The notes under the pieces were generated by a model. That model was given only the letters and a program-made list of their open reading frames with translations, did not search any database and had not been told where the DNA came from. 64,000 bases of DNA. It comes from Candidatus Marithrix sp. (GTDB lineage Bacteria; Pseudomonadota; Gammaproteobacteria; Beggiatoales; Beggiatoaceae). The translations under genes were made by a program, and so were the position numbers. The stretch is taken from positions 417,988 through 481,987 of the forward strand of contig JADGDS010000002.1 of the NCBI GenBank assembly GCA_016744775.1, written 5' to 3'. Of the stretch, positions 1 through 9,249 are shown piece by piece (positions within the stretch are counted from its first letter, which is position 1; each line of letters begins with the position of its first letter).

Positions 1-77
1 CTAAAAATTATACACGTCCACTTTTTGAAAACTTTTTTTGTATGAGGTAAATTTTACTTATTAGCAATAATGGAAAT

Positions 78-1064
78 ATGAATTTAATTGAAACTAAATC
101 TTCACGTTGGAACATAACTACAGTAACAGAAAATGATAAAGCTGCAATAATAGAATTATTTCATGAAGTTTTTGCTCCTGAAAAAATGAGCGATGCTCTT
201 TGGGAATGGAAATATGGAAATGGGCGTGGTTTAGGAATTGCAGCTTGGCGTGATGGTAAAATCATAGCACATTATGGCGCAATAATACATGAAATACACT
301 ATTTTGGACAGCCTAAACTCGCTATACAAATTGCAGATGTAATGGTATTAGCTAAGGAACGTGGTTTCTTAACACGACGCGGTGCATTCTTTTTAACTGC
401 TTCTACTTTTCCGGAAAAATATGTTGGTTATGGTGCCCGATTTTGGTTAGGTTACGGTTTTCCAACTCAGCGTGCGATGAAAGTTGCAGAACGTTTGGGT
501 TTGTATGCGCCTGTGGGAAAGATGATGCAACTAGCTTGGCAGACTGCTTCAGCTAAACCTCATTTATGGACACGTATTCGCCATTTACATCAGCATAAGA
601 AGAAAAATAAAAAGATTATTAATAAATTATGGAATAATATGGCTGATAGCTTACAAAAGGCGTTAGTAGGAGTGCGCGATTGGAGTTATGTACAACATCG
701 TTATTTTTTGCATCCACACAAACAATATGAAGTTCTTTTGATAAGCAAACGTTTTACTAATCAAGCAATAGCAGTTGTAGTAATCCGTCGAGAAAATGAA
801 ATTTGTAGAATTATGGATTTTATTGGTGATCCAAAATACCTTCCAGAAACTATTAAACAAATTAGACGTATCGCAGGTGTTTGGGGTATGGAAAAAGTTA
901 TTGTATGGATCACAGCCAATTTTACTAAAGTATTTCCTCAACAAGACGCTGAAGAGCATGATTTAGAAATCATAATTCCTCATACTATCTGGAGTCAAGC
1001 AGTACCACCAGAAGAAATTGAGGGGCATTGGTGGTTAATGGGTGGTGATACTGATTTTTTATAG
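78..1064 (+). CDS. GNAT-like acyltransferase of a polysaccharide cluster
   Basis: A 328-residue protein. The N-terminal ~130 residues look like a GNAT-fold acyltransferase: an opening strand-helix with FHEVFAPEKM, then WKYGNGRG, a core strand IAAWRDGKIIAHYGA and the strand IQIADVMVLAKERG, followed by a second half that resembles a repeated GNAT domain ending VIVWITANF. Enzymes of this type are often found in exopolysaccharide loci, where they modify sugars or act as FemAB-like transferases; the substrate cannot be read here. It converges on the glycan operon, with its stop 1 bp from the stop of the opposing gene. No signal peptide or membrane segment is seen. Family call moderate, function inferred from context. 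Confidence 0.6.
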   Translation: MNLIETKSSRWNITTVTENDKAAIIELFHEVFAPEKMSDALWEWKYGNGRGLGIAAWRDGKIIAHYGAIIHEIHYFGQPKLAIQIADVMVLAKERGFLTRRGAFFLTASTFPEKYVGYGARFWLGYGFPTQRAMKVAERLGLYAPVGKMMQLAWQTASAKPHLWTRIRHLHQHKKKNKKIINKLWNNMADSLQKALVGVRDWSYVQHRYFLHPHKQYEVLLISKRFTNQAIAVVVIRRENEICRIMDFIGDPKYLPETIKQIRRIAGVWGMEKVIVWITANFTKVFPQQDAEEHDLEIIIPHTIWSQAVPPEEIEGHWWLMGGDTDFL

Positions 1065-1065
1065 A

Positions 1066-3042
1066 TCACAAAACAGATTCTTGATAAGATCTAAGATTAA
1101 ATAACTGTGACAAAACAGATCGCCATGATGTTGCTTCTAATTCTAGAAATCCCTCGGCATACTGTTCTGATTGCCCCATGAAATAAAAACCTCGATATTT
1201 CATAATCGCAGTGATAGCGACATCATAATCATTATATTTCAATTGTAATTGGTAACATTGCATTGCTTGTTGTTTGAGAGCAAGTACCTTGCTAACGTTG
1301 ACTATCCATGTTGCTGGAACTGGTTCCCATATTTCATATAAAAATACTCGTTCTCGATAGCCACGTTGTTGCCACACGTTTAGCACTGTTAAACTAATGG
1401 CGATATGATCGCGATGATAGTCTAAAGTCGAAGGTAAAAATATCCAATCTGCAACAAAATCATCTAATATTAAGGAAAGTTTTTTAGCAATATCAGTAGT
1501 GTATTGAAACTCACCATCTATTGCATCTAAAAATACAATATCATCAATACCTAATATATTTAGAGCGGCTATTGATTCTTTTTGACGACAGTCAATCACA
1601 TTTCCATTAGCATAATTTAATGGATCACCTTTGCTACCATCCGTCATAATAACTACTTTGATATTACAATTTTTTTGTTTTAATAGAGCTAAGCTTCCTC
1701 CACAACCAAAGCATTCATCATCAGAATGAGGGGCTATAACAAGAATATTAGCATGTTGAGGTAAGTCTAAGCTTTTTGGTAAAGAGCAATCTTGCCATTT
1801 ATTAACTTGTTGATGCAAATCTTGCCAGAAATCCCTTGTATATGTTAATTGCTTTGTTAATTCTGGTAAGGGTTGATTTTGATATACTGCTAGATAAGCA
1901 TCTGTAATAGCACTAACATCAGGGTAATTTTGTGCCCATTTGCGAGCTTGTTGTGCCCAATATTGACGACTATCGGCATTTTCTAGCAAGGTTTGTAATG
2001 CCTCAACAAGAGCAAATGTATTTTGTGCTGGCACTAAACGCGCTCCACTTCCTAATACTTCTGGTACAGCTCCAACTGCCGTACATATAGAAGGCAAACC
2101 CATAAATAATGCTTCTAAATTAGCTAATCCAAATGATTCTGTTAATGAAGTGCTGACGTAAATATCTGCCGCTGAATAATATAAACCCATATCATCGCTA
2201 ATAGCAAAATCTAGGCGTTCATTAATGCCTAAATCAGTTGCTAAGCTTTGTAAAGGCGCACGATCACCTTCGCCTATTAATACTAATTTCCAAGATGGAT
2301 ATTGTAAATGGGCACAGGCTTGTATTAAGAGAGGAAATTGTTTTAATTCAATGAAACGCCCTACTGCAATTATATAAATATCTTCATTTGACCATCCTAA
2401 ACGTTGACGCGCTTCAGTTTTAGAATAGGAATTTAAATTTGAACATGAATGAGAAATCACTTGCCAAGTATTAGGAATAGGATAAATCGACAAATCACGT
2501 TCTAATTGTTTCAAACCGCTATGGGTTGGAATTATAACCCAATGTGCTTTTAATAAGATTTTAGTTTCCCAGCGTCGTAACCAACGCATTACACGAGTGC
2601 CTAAATAAATTTGCTCATCCTGAAAAGCTTGTGCATAAGATCCAAAACCATGTTCAGTAACACCCCATCGTGCTTTATGAGATAGACGCAGACGCGCAAA
2701 CCAACGATAGCCAGCGGCAATAATAGGATCATGACAATGTACATGTGTATAGTGTTCTTTTGCCATAACTTTTGCAGCTAAACGCCCCATGTTGATACGC
2801 TCAAAAATACCCCATAATAATGGTATAAATTGAGTATTAGTAAAAAAGCGTCCAAATAGTTTTACTAAAAATCCATGTAAACTACGTAGAGCAGTAACAC
2901 TTCTGTTACCAGCATCTGCTTGGCATAAATAACCTACTTCAATATTTCGCCTAGTCAATTCCTCAATCAAGGGTGCTAAACTTCTACCTAAGCCATAACG
3001 TTTGTCAGAATGGTGTTCTCGTGTTACCATTAGTATTTTCAT
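1066..3042 (-). CDS. GT4 glycosyltransferase fused to PIG-L deacetylase
   Basis: About 658 residues from the start MKILMVTREHH at 3042, chosen because it begins 1 bp after the stop of the preceding GT2 gene; the frame stays open further upstream but only inside that gene. Residues 1-410 are a GT-B glycosyltransferase of the group 1/GT4 type: an Rossmann start with the GLGRSLAPL loop, VGRFIELKQFPLLIQA, and the acidic SLTESFGLANLEAL motif that binds the nucleotide-sugar. Residues ~440-655 are a PIG-L/LmbE-like N-deacetylase: APHSDDECFGCGG and the late zinc-binding DYHRDH. Such a single chain would add an N-acetylated sugar and deacetylate it, or deacetylate the acceptor. Last gene of a five-gene operon. 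Confidence 0.85.
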   Translation of the reverse strand: MKILMVTREHHSDKRYGLGRSLAPLIEELTRRNIEVGYLCQADAGNRSVTALRSLHGFLVKLFGRFFTNTQFIPLLWGIFERINMGRLAAKVMAKEHYTHVHCHDPIIAAGYRWFARLRLSHKARWGVTEHGFGSYAQAFQDEQIYLGTRVMRWLRRWETKILLKAHWVIIPTHSGLKQLERDLSIYPIPNTWQVISHSCSNLNSYSKTEARQRLGWSNEDIYIIAVGRFIELKQFPLLIQACAHLQYPSWKLVLIGEGDRAPLQSLATDLGINERLDFAISDDMGLYYSAADIYVSTSLTESFGLANLEALFMGLPSICTAVGAVPEVLGSGARLVPAQNTFALVEALQTLLENADSRQYWAQQARKWAQNYPDVSAITDAYLAVYQNQPLPELTKQLTYTRDFWQDLHQQVNKWQDCSLPKSLDLPQHANILVIAPHSDDECFGCGGSLALLKQKNCNIKVVIMTDGSKGDPLNYANGNVIDCRQKESIAALNILGIDDIVFLDAIDGEFQYTTDIAKKLSLILDDFVADWIFLPSTLDYHRDHIAISLTVLNVWQQRGYRERVFLYEIWEPVPATWIVNVSKVLALKQQAMQCYQLQLKYNDYDVAITAIMKYRGFYFMGQSEQYAEGFLELEATSWRSVLSQLFNLRSYQESVL

Positions 3043-3043
3043 G

Positions 3044-4003
3044 TTATTTATTGTTAGTGAAATTTTTGTTATGAAACTGACTTTTATTCCAATCAATGAA
3101 ATAATCAGGTCGTCGTTTGACTTCATCATAAATATGCGCGATATAAATACCAATCACGCCAAGGGCTATCATTAATAGACTGCCAATAATAAGAATCAGC
3201 AAGATAACAGTAGTAAATCCACTCACCGCGCTTCCTGTATATTTATAATATAAAGTTAGACTACCGATAATAAAACTTATAATAAAGCATAATACGCCCA
3301 AGAAAGTAATAATTTGTAATGGAACCGTCGAGAAGCTAGTGATTGCAGTGAAGGAAAACTTGAGTAATTTTAAACGTGACCAAGCTGTGACACCATGCTG
3401 ACGATCTGGTACCTCAAAGGGGATTTGTGCTGATGAAAAACCTAGCCAAGGAATGATACCCCGAAAAAAACGCTTTTTTTCTGACATGGTACAATATGCA
3501 TCCACAACTTTGCGATCTAATAGTTTGAAATCGGAATGATTTTTAATATTCATTCCCGATAGAAGACCAAATAAACCGTAGAAGCTATGTCCCATTAAAC
3601 GGGAGAAATAGGATTCTTTACCACGACAAATTTTATAAGCTTCTACAACATCAATTCCTTGTAGCCAAAGAGAAATCATTTTTTCAATTAGTTGCGGCGG
3701 ATGTTGTAAATCACTATCCATTACTATGACAGCATCTGTATCGTTTTGTTGCAAGCCAGCATGAATAGCAGCTTCCTTACCAAAATTGCGATTGAAGCAA
3801 ATAAAATTTAGCGTGTTATATCGTTCACACAATTTTTTGAGCTTTTCAACTGTATTATCTGTAGAACCATCATCTACAACTAGAACACTTATATTAATTT
3901 TTTTGATTTCTTTAATGTTTTCAAAAATAACCGGTAAATGCCTTTCAATAGCACCTTCTTCATTAAAGACTGGAATGACGATGGTTATAGTTTTTTTTAT
4001 CAT
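3044..4003 (-). CDS. GT2 family polyprenyl-phosphate glycosyltransferase (GtrB/ArnC-like)
   Basis: 319 residues. The GT-A domain has IPVFNEE, VVDDGSTDNT and the metal-binding MDSDLQHPP, with NRNFGKEAAIHAG between them, the pattern of enzymes that load a sugar onto undecaprenyl phosphate. Two C-terminal membrane spans (about residues 225-255 and 262-290) match the GtrB/ArnC/DPM1-like topology. The start overlaps the stop of the upstream methyltransferase gene by 4 bp (ATGA), so translation is probably coupled. In this cluster it likely supplies a lipid-linked sugar to the GT-C-like membrane protein; sugar identity is not visible. Confidence 0.88.
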   Translation of the reverse strand: MIKKTITIVIPVFNEEGAIERHLPVIFENIKEIKKINISVLVVDDGSTDNTVEKLKKLCERYNTLNFICFNRNFGKEAAIHAGLQQNDTDAVIVMDSDLQHPPQLIEKMISLWLQGIDVVEAYKICRGKESYFSRLMGHSFYGLFGLLSGMNIKNHSDFKLLDRKVVDAYCTMSEKKRFFRGIIPWLGFSSAQIPFEVPDRQHGVTAWSRLKLLKFSFTAITSFSTVPLQIITFLGVLCFIISFIIGSLTLYYKYTGSAVSGFTTVILLILIIGSLLMIALGVIGIYIAHIYDEVKRRPDYFIDWNKSQFHNKNFTNNK

Positions 4004-5589
4004 GGCTTACAAAAGCGTTCACATCTATCCAAAATAGGGTTTCTGCATTCGTAGAATTGATAAAGAGAAAGCTTGGCGGATATGCCAAAATAATCCATTT
4101 CTACCTTGGCAAAAAAATAGTTGAGTAAACTATTAATTTCTTTCCATGTATTAACATGTTCATACTTCATTAAAACACCATAGTCAAGCTGATATTTTAA
4201 ACGAAATTCCAAGCCAGTAGATAGTTTCCATGCTAATTTCCACAATAATCCACCTTCCGAAGGAATAGCCATTCTAAGTACACCATTTGGTTTCAGAAAC
4301 ATAGCTATTTTAGCAATCATGTTTGGTAAATCACATAAATGTTCAAAGGTGGCAATGGAGATAATTCTATCATAGTTATATTCTAAAGGAATATCATTGA
4401 GATAATTAAACTTATTTCTAATCAAATGGATAGCTTTGGAATTGCTATATAATTCAGTAAACGGTTCAACAATATCGTAAGGATATTTTATATTTTCAAA
4501 CGCTAAATGATTCAGTGTGCCAGCACCCACTTCAAGCGTTTGATAATCGTCATTGATAAATTTCAGATCAGCGGCAACCTTTTTATGCATCCATTTTTCA
4601 AGTTGAGTAGCTAATGAACTAGCTTTGGTGTTACCGCGCCGATTATTTTGATAATGTTCATTATAAATTTTTTGAAAAGACGCTGGGAGTGGCGATCTTT
4701 TTTTTGGAAATTGTGAAATAATATGGTCAATATGAGTTTGATCAAAACGGGCTGCGACGGCAAACATGGTAGCTGGCAGCCAAATATTGTACTTTGCCAA
4801 CGATGCTGGTATAGAAAAACCTAATTTTTCGCCTATCATGCCCAAGGGATAGGCTTGCGGATAAGCTAATCGAGTGGTCTGAGTGGCACCGCAGCGGCGA
4901 AATAGTTCACTTAAGGTGTGATGATCATAATAAGTAACATGCTCCGGAATTTTAAATGAAGGCCACAGATTGCCTTGTAATTTTAACCAAAAACTATTCA
5001 TTTGTGGGGCTGCGAATACCATCCAACCAGTTGGACTTAGATGTTCACGTAATTGTTTTACAAATTCTATTGGGTTATAAATATGCTCAATCACACCGGT
5101 TGCTACAATTAAATCATAGCGTTGTTCAGTTGGCAAGGCATCTACTCCTCCTTGAATACCTTGATAGCCTAATTGTTGAACCCGTTTTAGGGCTTCGCTA
5201 TCAAAATCAGTACCGGTTAATGATTCAAACATAGGTTCTGCTTCTTCAAGCAAAAAACCATAACTACATCCTATTTCTAATAAATGCCCACCTGTCATAT
5301 TTCGCCGTTTTAATTGACCTAAAAATTTTCGGAAGGTTAATCTTAAGGCATTTTCTTGGTCAAAATAAGCACCTTGTTGTTGTGAATAACCAAATTCACC
5401 TCCACCTTTAAAATAATCGGGATTGGCGTATGCTTTCAACATATCTGATTCAGATAAACGAGGTGATAGATACCAAAGTTTACAGTTTGTACATTCTACA
5501 ACTTGATATGGATCAAAAATAAATTTTTTCTTTTGATTAGGTTTATCTGTCCCACAGAGAGGACAGGCAGTATGTATTATCGTTCCCAT
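4000..5589 (-). CDS. Tandem SAM-dependent methyltransferase with zinc-ribbon N-terminus
   Basis: 529 residues with two class I methyltransferase domains. Residues 9-36 carry two Cys pairs (CPLCG and CTNCK), a zinc ribbon common in sugar C/O-methyltransferases of surface-glycan loci. Domain 1 (about 95-240) has the SAM motif LLEIGCSYGFLLEE and VATGVIEHIYNP. Domain 2 (about 345-500) has TLEVGAGTLNHLA and SIATFEHLCDLPNM. Two different catalytic domains in one chain suggest two methylations of one glycan. It overlaps the upstream membrane-protein gene by 13 bp and the downstream GT2 gene by 4 bp. Substrates unknown. Confidence 0.82.
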   Translation of the reverse strand: MGTIIHTACPLCGTDKPNQKKKFIFDPYQVVECTNCKLWYLSPRLSESDMLKAYANPDYFKGGGEFGYSQQQGAYFDQENALRLTFRKFLGQLKRRNMTGGHLLEIGCSYGFLLEEAEPMFESLTGTDFDSEALKRVQQLGYQGIQGGVDALPTEQRYDLIVATGVIEHIYNPIEFVKQLREHLSPTGWMVFAAPQMNSFWLKLQGNLWPSFKIPEHVTYYDHHTLSELFRRCGATQTTRLAYPQAYPLGMIGEKLGFSIPASLAKYNIWLPATMFAVAARFDQTHIDHIISQFPKKRSPLPASFQKIYNEHYQNNRRGNTKASSLATQLEKWMHKKVAADLKFINDDYQTLEVGAGTLNHLAFENIKYPYDIVEPFTELYSNSKAIHLIRNKFNYLNDIPLEYNYDRIISIATFEHLCDLPNMIAKIAMFLKPNGVLRMAIPSEGGLLWKLAWKLSTGLEFRLKYQLDYGVLMKYEHVNTWKEINSLLNYFFAKVEMDYFGISAKLSLYQFYECRNPILDRCERFCKP

Positions 5590-7259
5590 ATTAATTCTAC
5601 ATTTCCTTGAGTATTTTTCTTTGCTGGATCTAATCTTAAAATAGGTGAATAAGTATGCCAGCCTTCAGGTGATACATATTTGACAACAACATATAATGTT
5701 TTAGATAAATCATAGAAAAGAGATCCTTGGGTTGGTAAATTTATCACGGGTGCCCCATCTCTCATATTTGGTAAAGTACTACTTGGAATTGCGTAATATT
5801 GGCCTTCTTTATAGGGTCCTAGTTGCCAATGTAAAGTATGATCATCCCTGCTAATTTTAACCGTTAATGCTACATCAGGCTTACCACAATCTAGGGCAGC
5901 TTGATTAAGCTTAGAAGACTGAAGATGACCTTGCATAAATTGATAAATTTTATCAGATGATTGAGGCTGACATGCGCATAAATCATAACAAACTCCTACT
6001 CCTTTAGGTAACTTCAGAATATGTTCCCTCAGCCATTGTAAAGACTGATAGTAGCCATCGCCACCGGGAGGTAGTGGGTTAAGTAGTAAATCGTTTACAT
6101 TTTCTCCAGTTAGCACAAATTCTCCTTCTATTCTATATCGTTTCACTGATTCAGTTGGTAAAATTACAGCTGGACCAATTTCTACCGATTTTATACCTAC
6201 GGCAAACATACTCAATCCTAATCCTAATGCAATGTAATTCCATTGTTTTTTCAAAAAAAAGCGTAAACAAAAGGCTACACTTAGAGATAACATAAAATAA
6301 GGTAAAAATAAATAACGTGAAGTTAATATAGATAACACTGGTATAATTGGTAAGAGCATCACAGCTAACCATAGCAAGACAGCAAACAATTGAATCCATT
6401 TAATATCTTTTAAGTATTTTAAAAAAATTAATAAGTAAATTAAGGAGATTAAAAGTATTATTAATAACTGCCAAGAGTGCTGCCAGCCTAGAACTTCAGC
6501 CACACGGCTTGGTAAAGCCAAGATATGATCCCATTCTAACTTTGGAGCAAGACTATAACCGGTGAGTAGAGAACTTGGTTTAAGCATGTAAATACGCCAC
6601 AGCACATAAATACCAGCCATTACTAAAAAGGGAATTAACATTTTCACACGTTGAATCCAATTTCCGACCAGCAACCACGGTAAAACTACTACTAATGGCA
6701 CATAAATTTCTTTCGCTGTTGTTGCCAGTAAATAAAAAATACCACCAAAAATAGCCCATTTTAGTTTATCTGTTTCTATCGCCTTTATATAAAATAAAAT
6801 AGCTAGAAGACTTAAGCCTAAACCTTCTAAATAGTGCCTAGTCATTAAAAATTGGGCAATATAAGCACTTGGTATTGAAGCTACAAAAAGACTTAAAGTT
6901 AAACTAGACACCAACTGTGAAAAAAATCGGTTTAAGACAAAATATGCAATGATTAGCACCATCGTAAAAGATAATAAATGATGCCAATAATAGCCTAAAG
7001 GTTCTAAACCAAAAAAATGCCAATCAATACCCAAGGATAAGATCACCCAAGGTGTCAGATTAGCTGAACTTAAACTTCTCCATATTTCGCTTTGATAAAA
7101 GTGTGAAATAATGCCGTGTTCCGCAATACTTTGTAATAACGCAGGATCATCTGCTAACCACCATGTTTGCAAAACACTGTTATATAATATCCACATTAAG
7201 GCAATAGGAATAATAATGGCGACACCATGTCTTAAAAAAAATAATAAATTTTTATTCAT
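5577..7259 (-). CDS. Polytopic membrane protein, GT-C glycosyltransferase-like
   Basis: 560 residues with about ten hydrophobic spans in the first 370 residues and a soluble, probably periplasmic, C-terminal domain of ~190 residues. The first loop after TM1 has the acidic pair WLADDPALL, the position where GT-C enzymes that use lipid-linked sugars carry catalytic acidic residues; the KEIYVPLVVVLPW segment also fits that class. It lies between an acyltransferase and glycosyltransferases in an overlapping operon, so transfer of a lipid-linked sugar outside the membrane is the likely job. No precise family recognised. Confidence 0.6.
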   Translation of the reverse strand: MNKNLLFFLRHGVAIIIPIALMWILYNSVLQTWWLADDPALLQSIAEHGIISHFYQSEIWRSLSSANLTPWVILSLGIDWHFFGLEPLGYYWHHLLSFTMVLIIAYFVLNRFFSQLVSSLTLSLFVASIPSAYIAQFLMTRHYLEGLGLSLLAILFYIKAIETDKLKWAIFGGIFYLLATTAKEIYVPLVVVLPWLLVGNWIQRVKMLIPFLVMAGIYVLWRIYMLKPSSLLTGYSLAPKLEWDHILALPSRVAEVLGWQHSWQLLIILLISLIYLLIFLKYLKDIKWIQLFAVLLWLAVMLLPIIPVLSILTSRYLFLPYFMLSLSVAFCLRFFLKKQWNYIALGLGLSMFAVGIKSVEIGPAVILPTESVKRYRIEGEFVLTGENVNDLLLNPLPPGGDGYYQSLQWLREHILKLPKGVGVCYDLCACQPQSSDKIYQFMQGHLQSSKLNQAALDCGKPDVALTVKISRDDHTLHWQLGPYKEGQYYAIPSSTLPNMRDGAPVINLPTQGSLFYDLSKTLYVVVKYVSPEGWHTYSPILRLDPAKKNTQGNVELIWER

Positions 7260-8293
7260 AAAGTTACTGTTTTTGATAATTTTCTACCTAATATACGAGC
7301 AGGATTTTCAATGGTGTAATAAAATATTAAGGTTATCATTATAGTAATAGATAAACATAATAAATAGCCAGTTAATCCGCTTAACTGATAGTTAAAATGG
7401 TTAAAAATTTGTGGAGTTAAATTGTGAAATAAATAAACGCCATAACTTATATTTCCCATAAAAATATATACATTATTAAAAATAGATTTACTATTTATAA
7501 TAAATAAAAATGGAAATAAAAGAATAGCATAACTAATAGCACACCAGAAACGGAAATATGATTTAAACAATAAATTACCATTAGTAATTTGTTCAATATC
7601 ATGTGATAGAAAGAATAAATTTAAGCCATATAATAATATTATAGCTGCAATAATAATTAACAGATGAAATATAAGAGGTATTTTTTTATCTTTATATTTC
7701 GCATAAAGTTTAAATAATAAAATTCCAAGCAGAAATTCAATTAAAAAACCGGGTAAATGAGCATTTAAAATGGCTGAGAGGTTGAGATTTGAGAAATCTG
7801 TCTGAAAACTAAGGATAGTTTTTAATAAAATTGCAAAAATAAATATTTTTCCCAAAAAATATTTATTTTTGACTGAAGCTATAACAAGAAACGGTACTAA
7901 TAAATAGAATTCTGCTTCAATGGGAAGAGTCCAATAGGCTGTATTGAAGAAATTTAGCTCTTCTACTGAGTGGGTTGTGTGTAGAAAAAATAAATGATCA
8001 ATAAAAAATGTAAATTTTTGTGGATCGTCTGGTGCAAATCCGTAATATAATAACAGTGAAAAGAAATATAACGGATATATTCTAAAAAACCTTCTTATTA
8101 AGTAAGGTTTGATAGCTATATTGCCAGATAAAATGAGAGGCGCAAATACAAAACCACTAATAATAAAGAATAAATCTACGCCAGTTTGTAAAAAATTAAG
8201 AAAACTCAATTCTGAAGTAAAAAAGTATGCATAGTGTGATGTTAATACCATGAACGCCGCTATGCCACGAAATAGCTCTATTGCTGGGTGCAT
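7256..8293 (-). CDS. Acyltransferase 3 (OafA/YrhL-type) membrane O-acyltransferase
   Basis: 345 residues, first gene of the minus-strand glycan operon. It starts HPAIELFRGIAAFMVLTSHY, the classic acyltransferase 3 opening, with the second helix motif GVDLFFIISGFV and the basic RRFFRIYPLYF; about ten membrane spans follow. Family members move an acetyl or similar group from the cytoplasm onto surface sugars. Its stop overlaps the next start by 4 bp (7256-7259). No SGNH esterase domain is attached, unlike longer OafA proteins. Confidence 0.9.
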   Translation of the reverse strand: MHPAIELFRGIAAFMVLTSHYAYFFTSELSFLNFLQTGVDLFFIISGFVFAPLILSGNIAIKPYLIRRFFRIYPLYFFSLLLYYGFAPDDPQKFTFFIDHLFFLHTTHSVEELNFFNTAYWTLPIEAEFYLLVPFLVIASVKNKYFLGKIFIFAILLKTILSFQTDFSNLNLSAILNAHLPGFLIEFLLGILLFKLYAKYKDKKIPLIFHLLIIIAAIILLYGLNLFFLSHDIEQITNGNLLFKSYFRFWCAISYAILLFPFLFIINSKSIFNNVYIFMGNISYGVYLFHNLTPQIFNHFNYQLSGLTGYLLCLSITIMITLIFYYTIENPARILGRKLSKTVTL

Positions 8294-8368
8294 AATAATT
8301 ACTAGTTTTTATAAAGGTTTTTATATATAATTGAAATGTTTTTTTATAAAATATCAGGATAACATATT

Positions 8369-8641
8369 ATGAAGACTTTAATTATATTCAGCTTATTATT
8401 GACTGTTTCTAGTGCCGCTTATTCTTATGGTTATTATGGTGGTGGTATTCAGTCTATGCCTCAGCCTGATCAATATCCTAATTATGATCAATATCAACAG
8501 GCGTTGCAAATTTGGAAGGGTGTGGCTGTTAAGCGGCAAAATCAGGTTTTTGTTGAGCCTATGCCTCAACCTTATCAATATCCTAATTATGATCAATATC
8601 AACAGGCTTTGAGCTTGTGGCAACAGGTTTATGGAAATTAA
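8369..8641 (+). CDS. Small secreted protein with two tyrosine/glutamine-rich repeats
   Basis: 90 residues. A signal peptide (MKTLIIFSLLLTVSSAAYS) is followed by a glycine/tyrosine stretch and two near-identical 16-residue repeats, MPQPxQYPNYDQYQQAL, at about residues 28-44 and 64-80, with the DNA repeats at about 8456-8502 and 8561-8607. The repeats are separated by a basic linker. No family recognised. The pattern (Pro-Gln-Tyr-Asn repeats, aromatic, exported) suggests a surface or matrix peptide, which is inference. It diverges from the polysaccharide operon 75 bp away. Confidence 0.7.
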   Translation: MKTLIIFSLLLTVSSAAYSYGYYGGGIQSMPQPDQYPNYDQYQQALQIWKGVAVKRQNQVFVEPMPQPYQYPNYDQYQQALSLWQQVYGN

Positions 8642-8656
8642 TAGGAAAACATAATA

Positions 8657-8887
8657 ATGCAAGCTATAGAATTTACTTGTGAAGCACAGAATGGAATCAT
8701 TTCTATTCCTGAAAATTATCAGGATTGGTTTAAAAGAAAATCTATAAAGGTTATTTTGTTGGCAGCAGAACATGAAAATAATGAAAAAACTATGAAAAAT
8801 GCTGATTTAAATAGTTTTATGGGGGTTATGCAGTTGACAGAGGATCCGCTTGAGTTTCAAAATTCCATACGAAGTGAGTGGTTGTGA
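8657..8887 (+). CDS. Antitoxin partner of the PIN toxin
   Basis: 76 residues. The start MQAIEFTCEAQNGIISIPENY followed by KVILLAAE is typical of a family of small antitoxins encoded before PIN-domain toxins: a short swapped-hairpin-like DNA-binding N-terminus and an acidic, disordered C-terminus that would wrap the toxin. It lies 15 bp after the secreted-repeat gene and overlaps the PIN gene. Assigned mainly by context and pattern. Confidence 0.65.
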   Translation: MQAIEFTCEAQNGIISIPENYQDWFKRKSIKVILLAAEHENNEKTMKNADLNSFMGVMQLTEDPLEFQNSIRSEWL

Positions 8888-9249
8888 ATAAGTTTTTGTT
8901 AGATACTAATATCATTTTATATTTACTTGGTGGGCGTTTAGCTGAACATCTGCCTATCGGTGATTATTATGTTTCTGTAATCACAGAAATAGAATTGCTT
9001 TCTTATCCTAATCTGGATGCCAAAACAGAAGAAAATATTAGATCTTTTTTGGCACAATTAAAATTAATAAATTTAAATAATGCAATTAAGACAAAAGCAA
9101 TTCAATTACGCCGTGAGTATAAAATTAAATTACCTGATGCGATCATTGTAGCAACAGCTTTGATATTAAATGTTCCTTTATTAAGTAATGATTTACGTCT
9201 TAATAAGATTTCAGATTTAGATTGCAGACAGTTGAAATTGCTTAGTTAG
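8884..9249 (+). CDS. PIN-domain toxin (VapC-like ribonuclease)
   Basis: About 121 residues. The GTG at 8884 is preferred over the in-frame GTG at 8878 because it gives a 4-bp GTGA overlap with the antitoxin stop. PIN signatures are complete: KFLLDTNIILYLL with the first Asp, a conserved Glu in SVITEIELLSYP, LPDAIIVATALI with the third acidic position, and LLSNDLRLNKI near the end. VapC-type toxins cleave RNA, often initiator tRNA or rRNA; this target is unknown. Its 3' end overlaps the 3' end of the convergent ATPase gene by 8 bp. Confidence 0.88.
   Translation: MNKFLLDTNIILYLLGGRLAEHLPIGDYYVSVITEIELLSYPNLDAKTEENIRSFLAQLKLINLNNAIKTKAIQLRREYKIKLPDAIIVATALILNVPLLSNDLRLNKISDLDCRQLKLLS

Noticed and set aside
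3043..3153. N-terminal extension of the GT4-PIG-L protein
   Set aside because: The extra 37 residues lie within the upstream GT2 gene and are not part of a glycosyltransferase fold; MKILMVTREHH is the natural start.
8396..8773. 125-residue antisense ORF over the secreted-repeat gene
   Set aside because: Low-complexity Ile/Arg translation of the repeat on the wrong strand; the plus frame has signal peptide and ribosome spacing.
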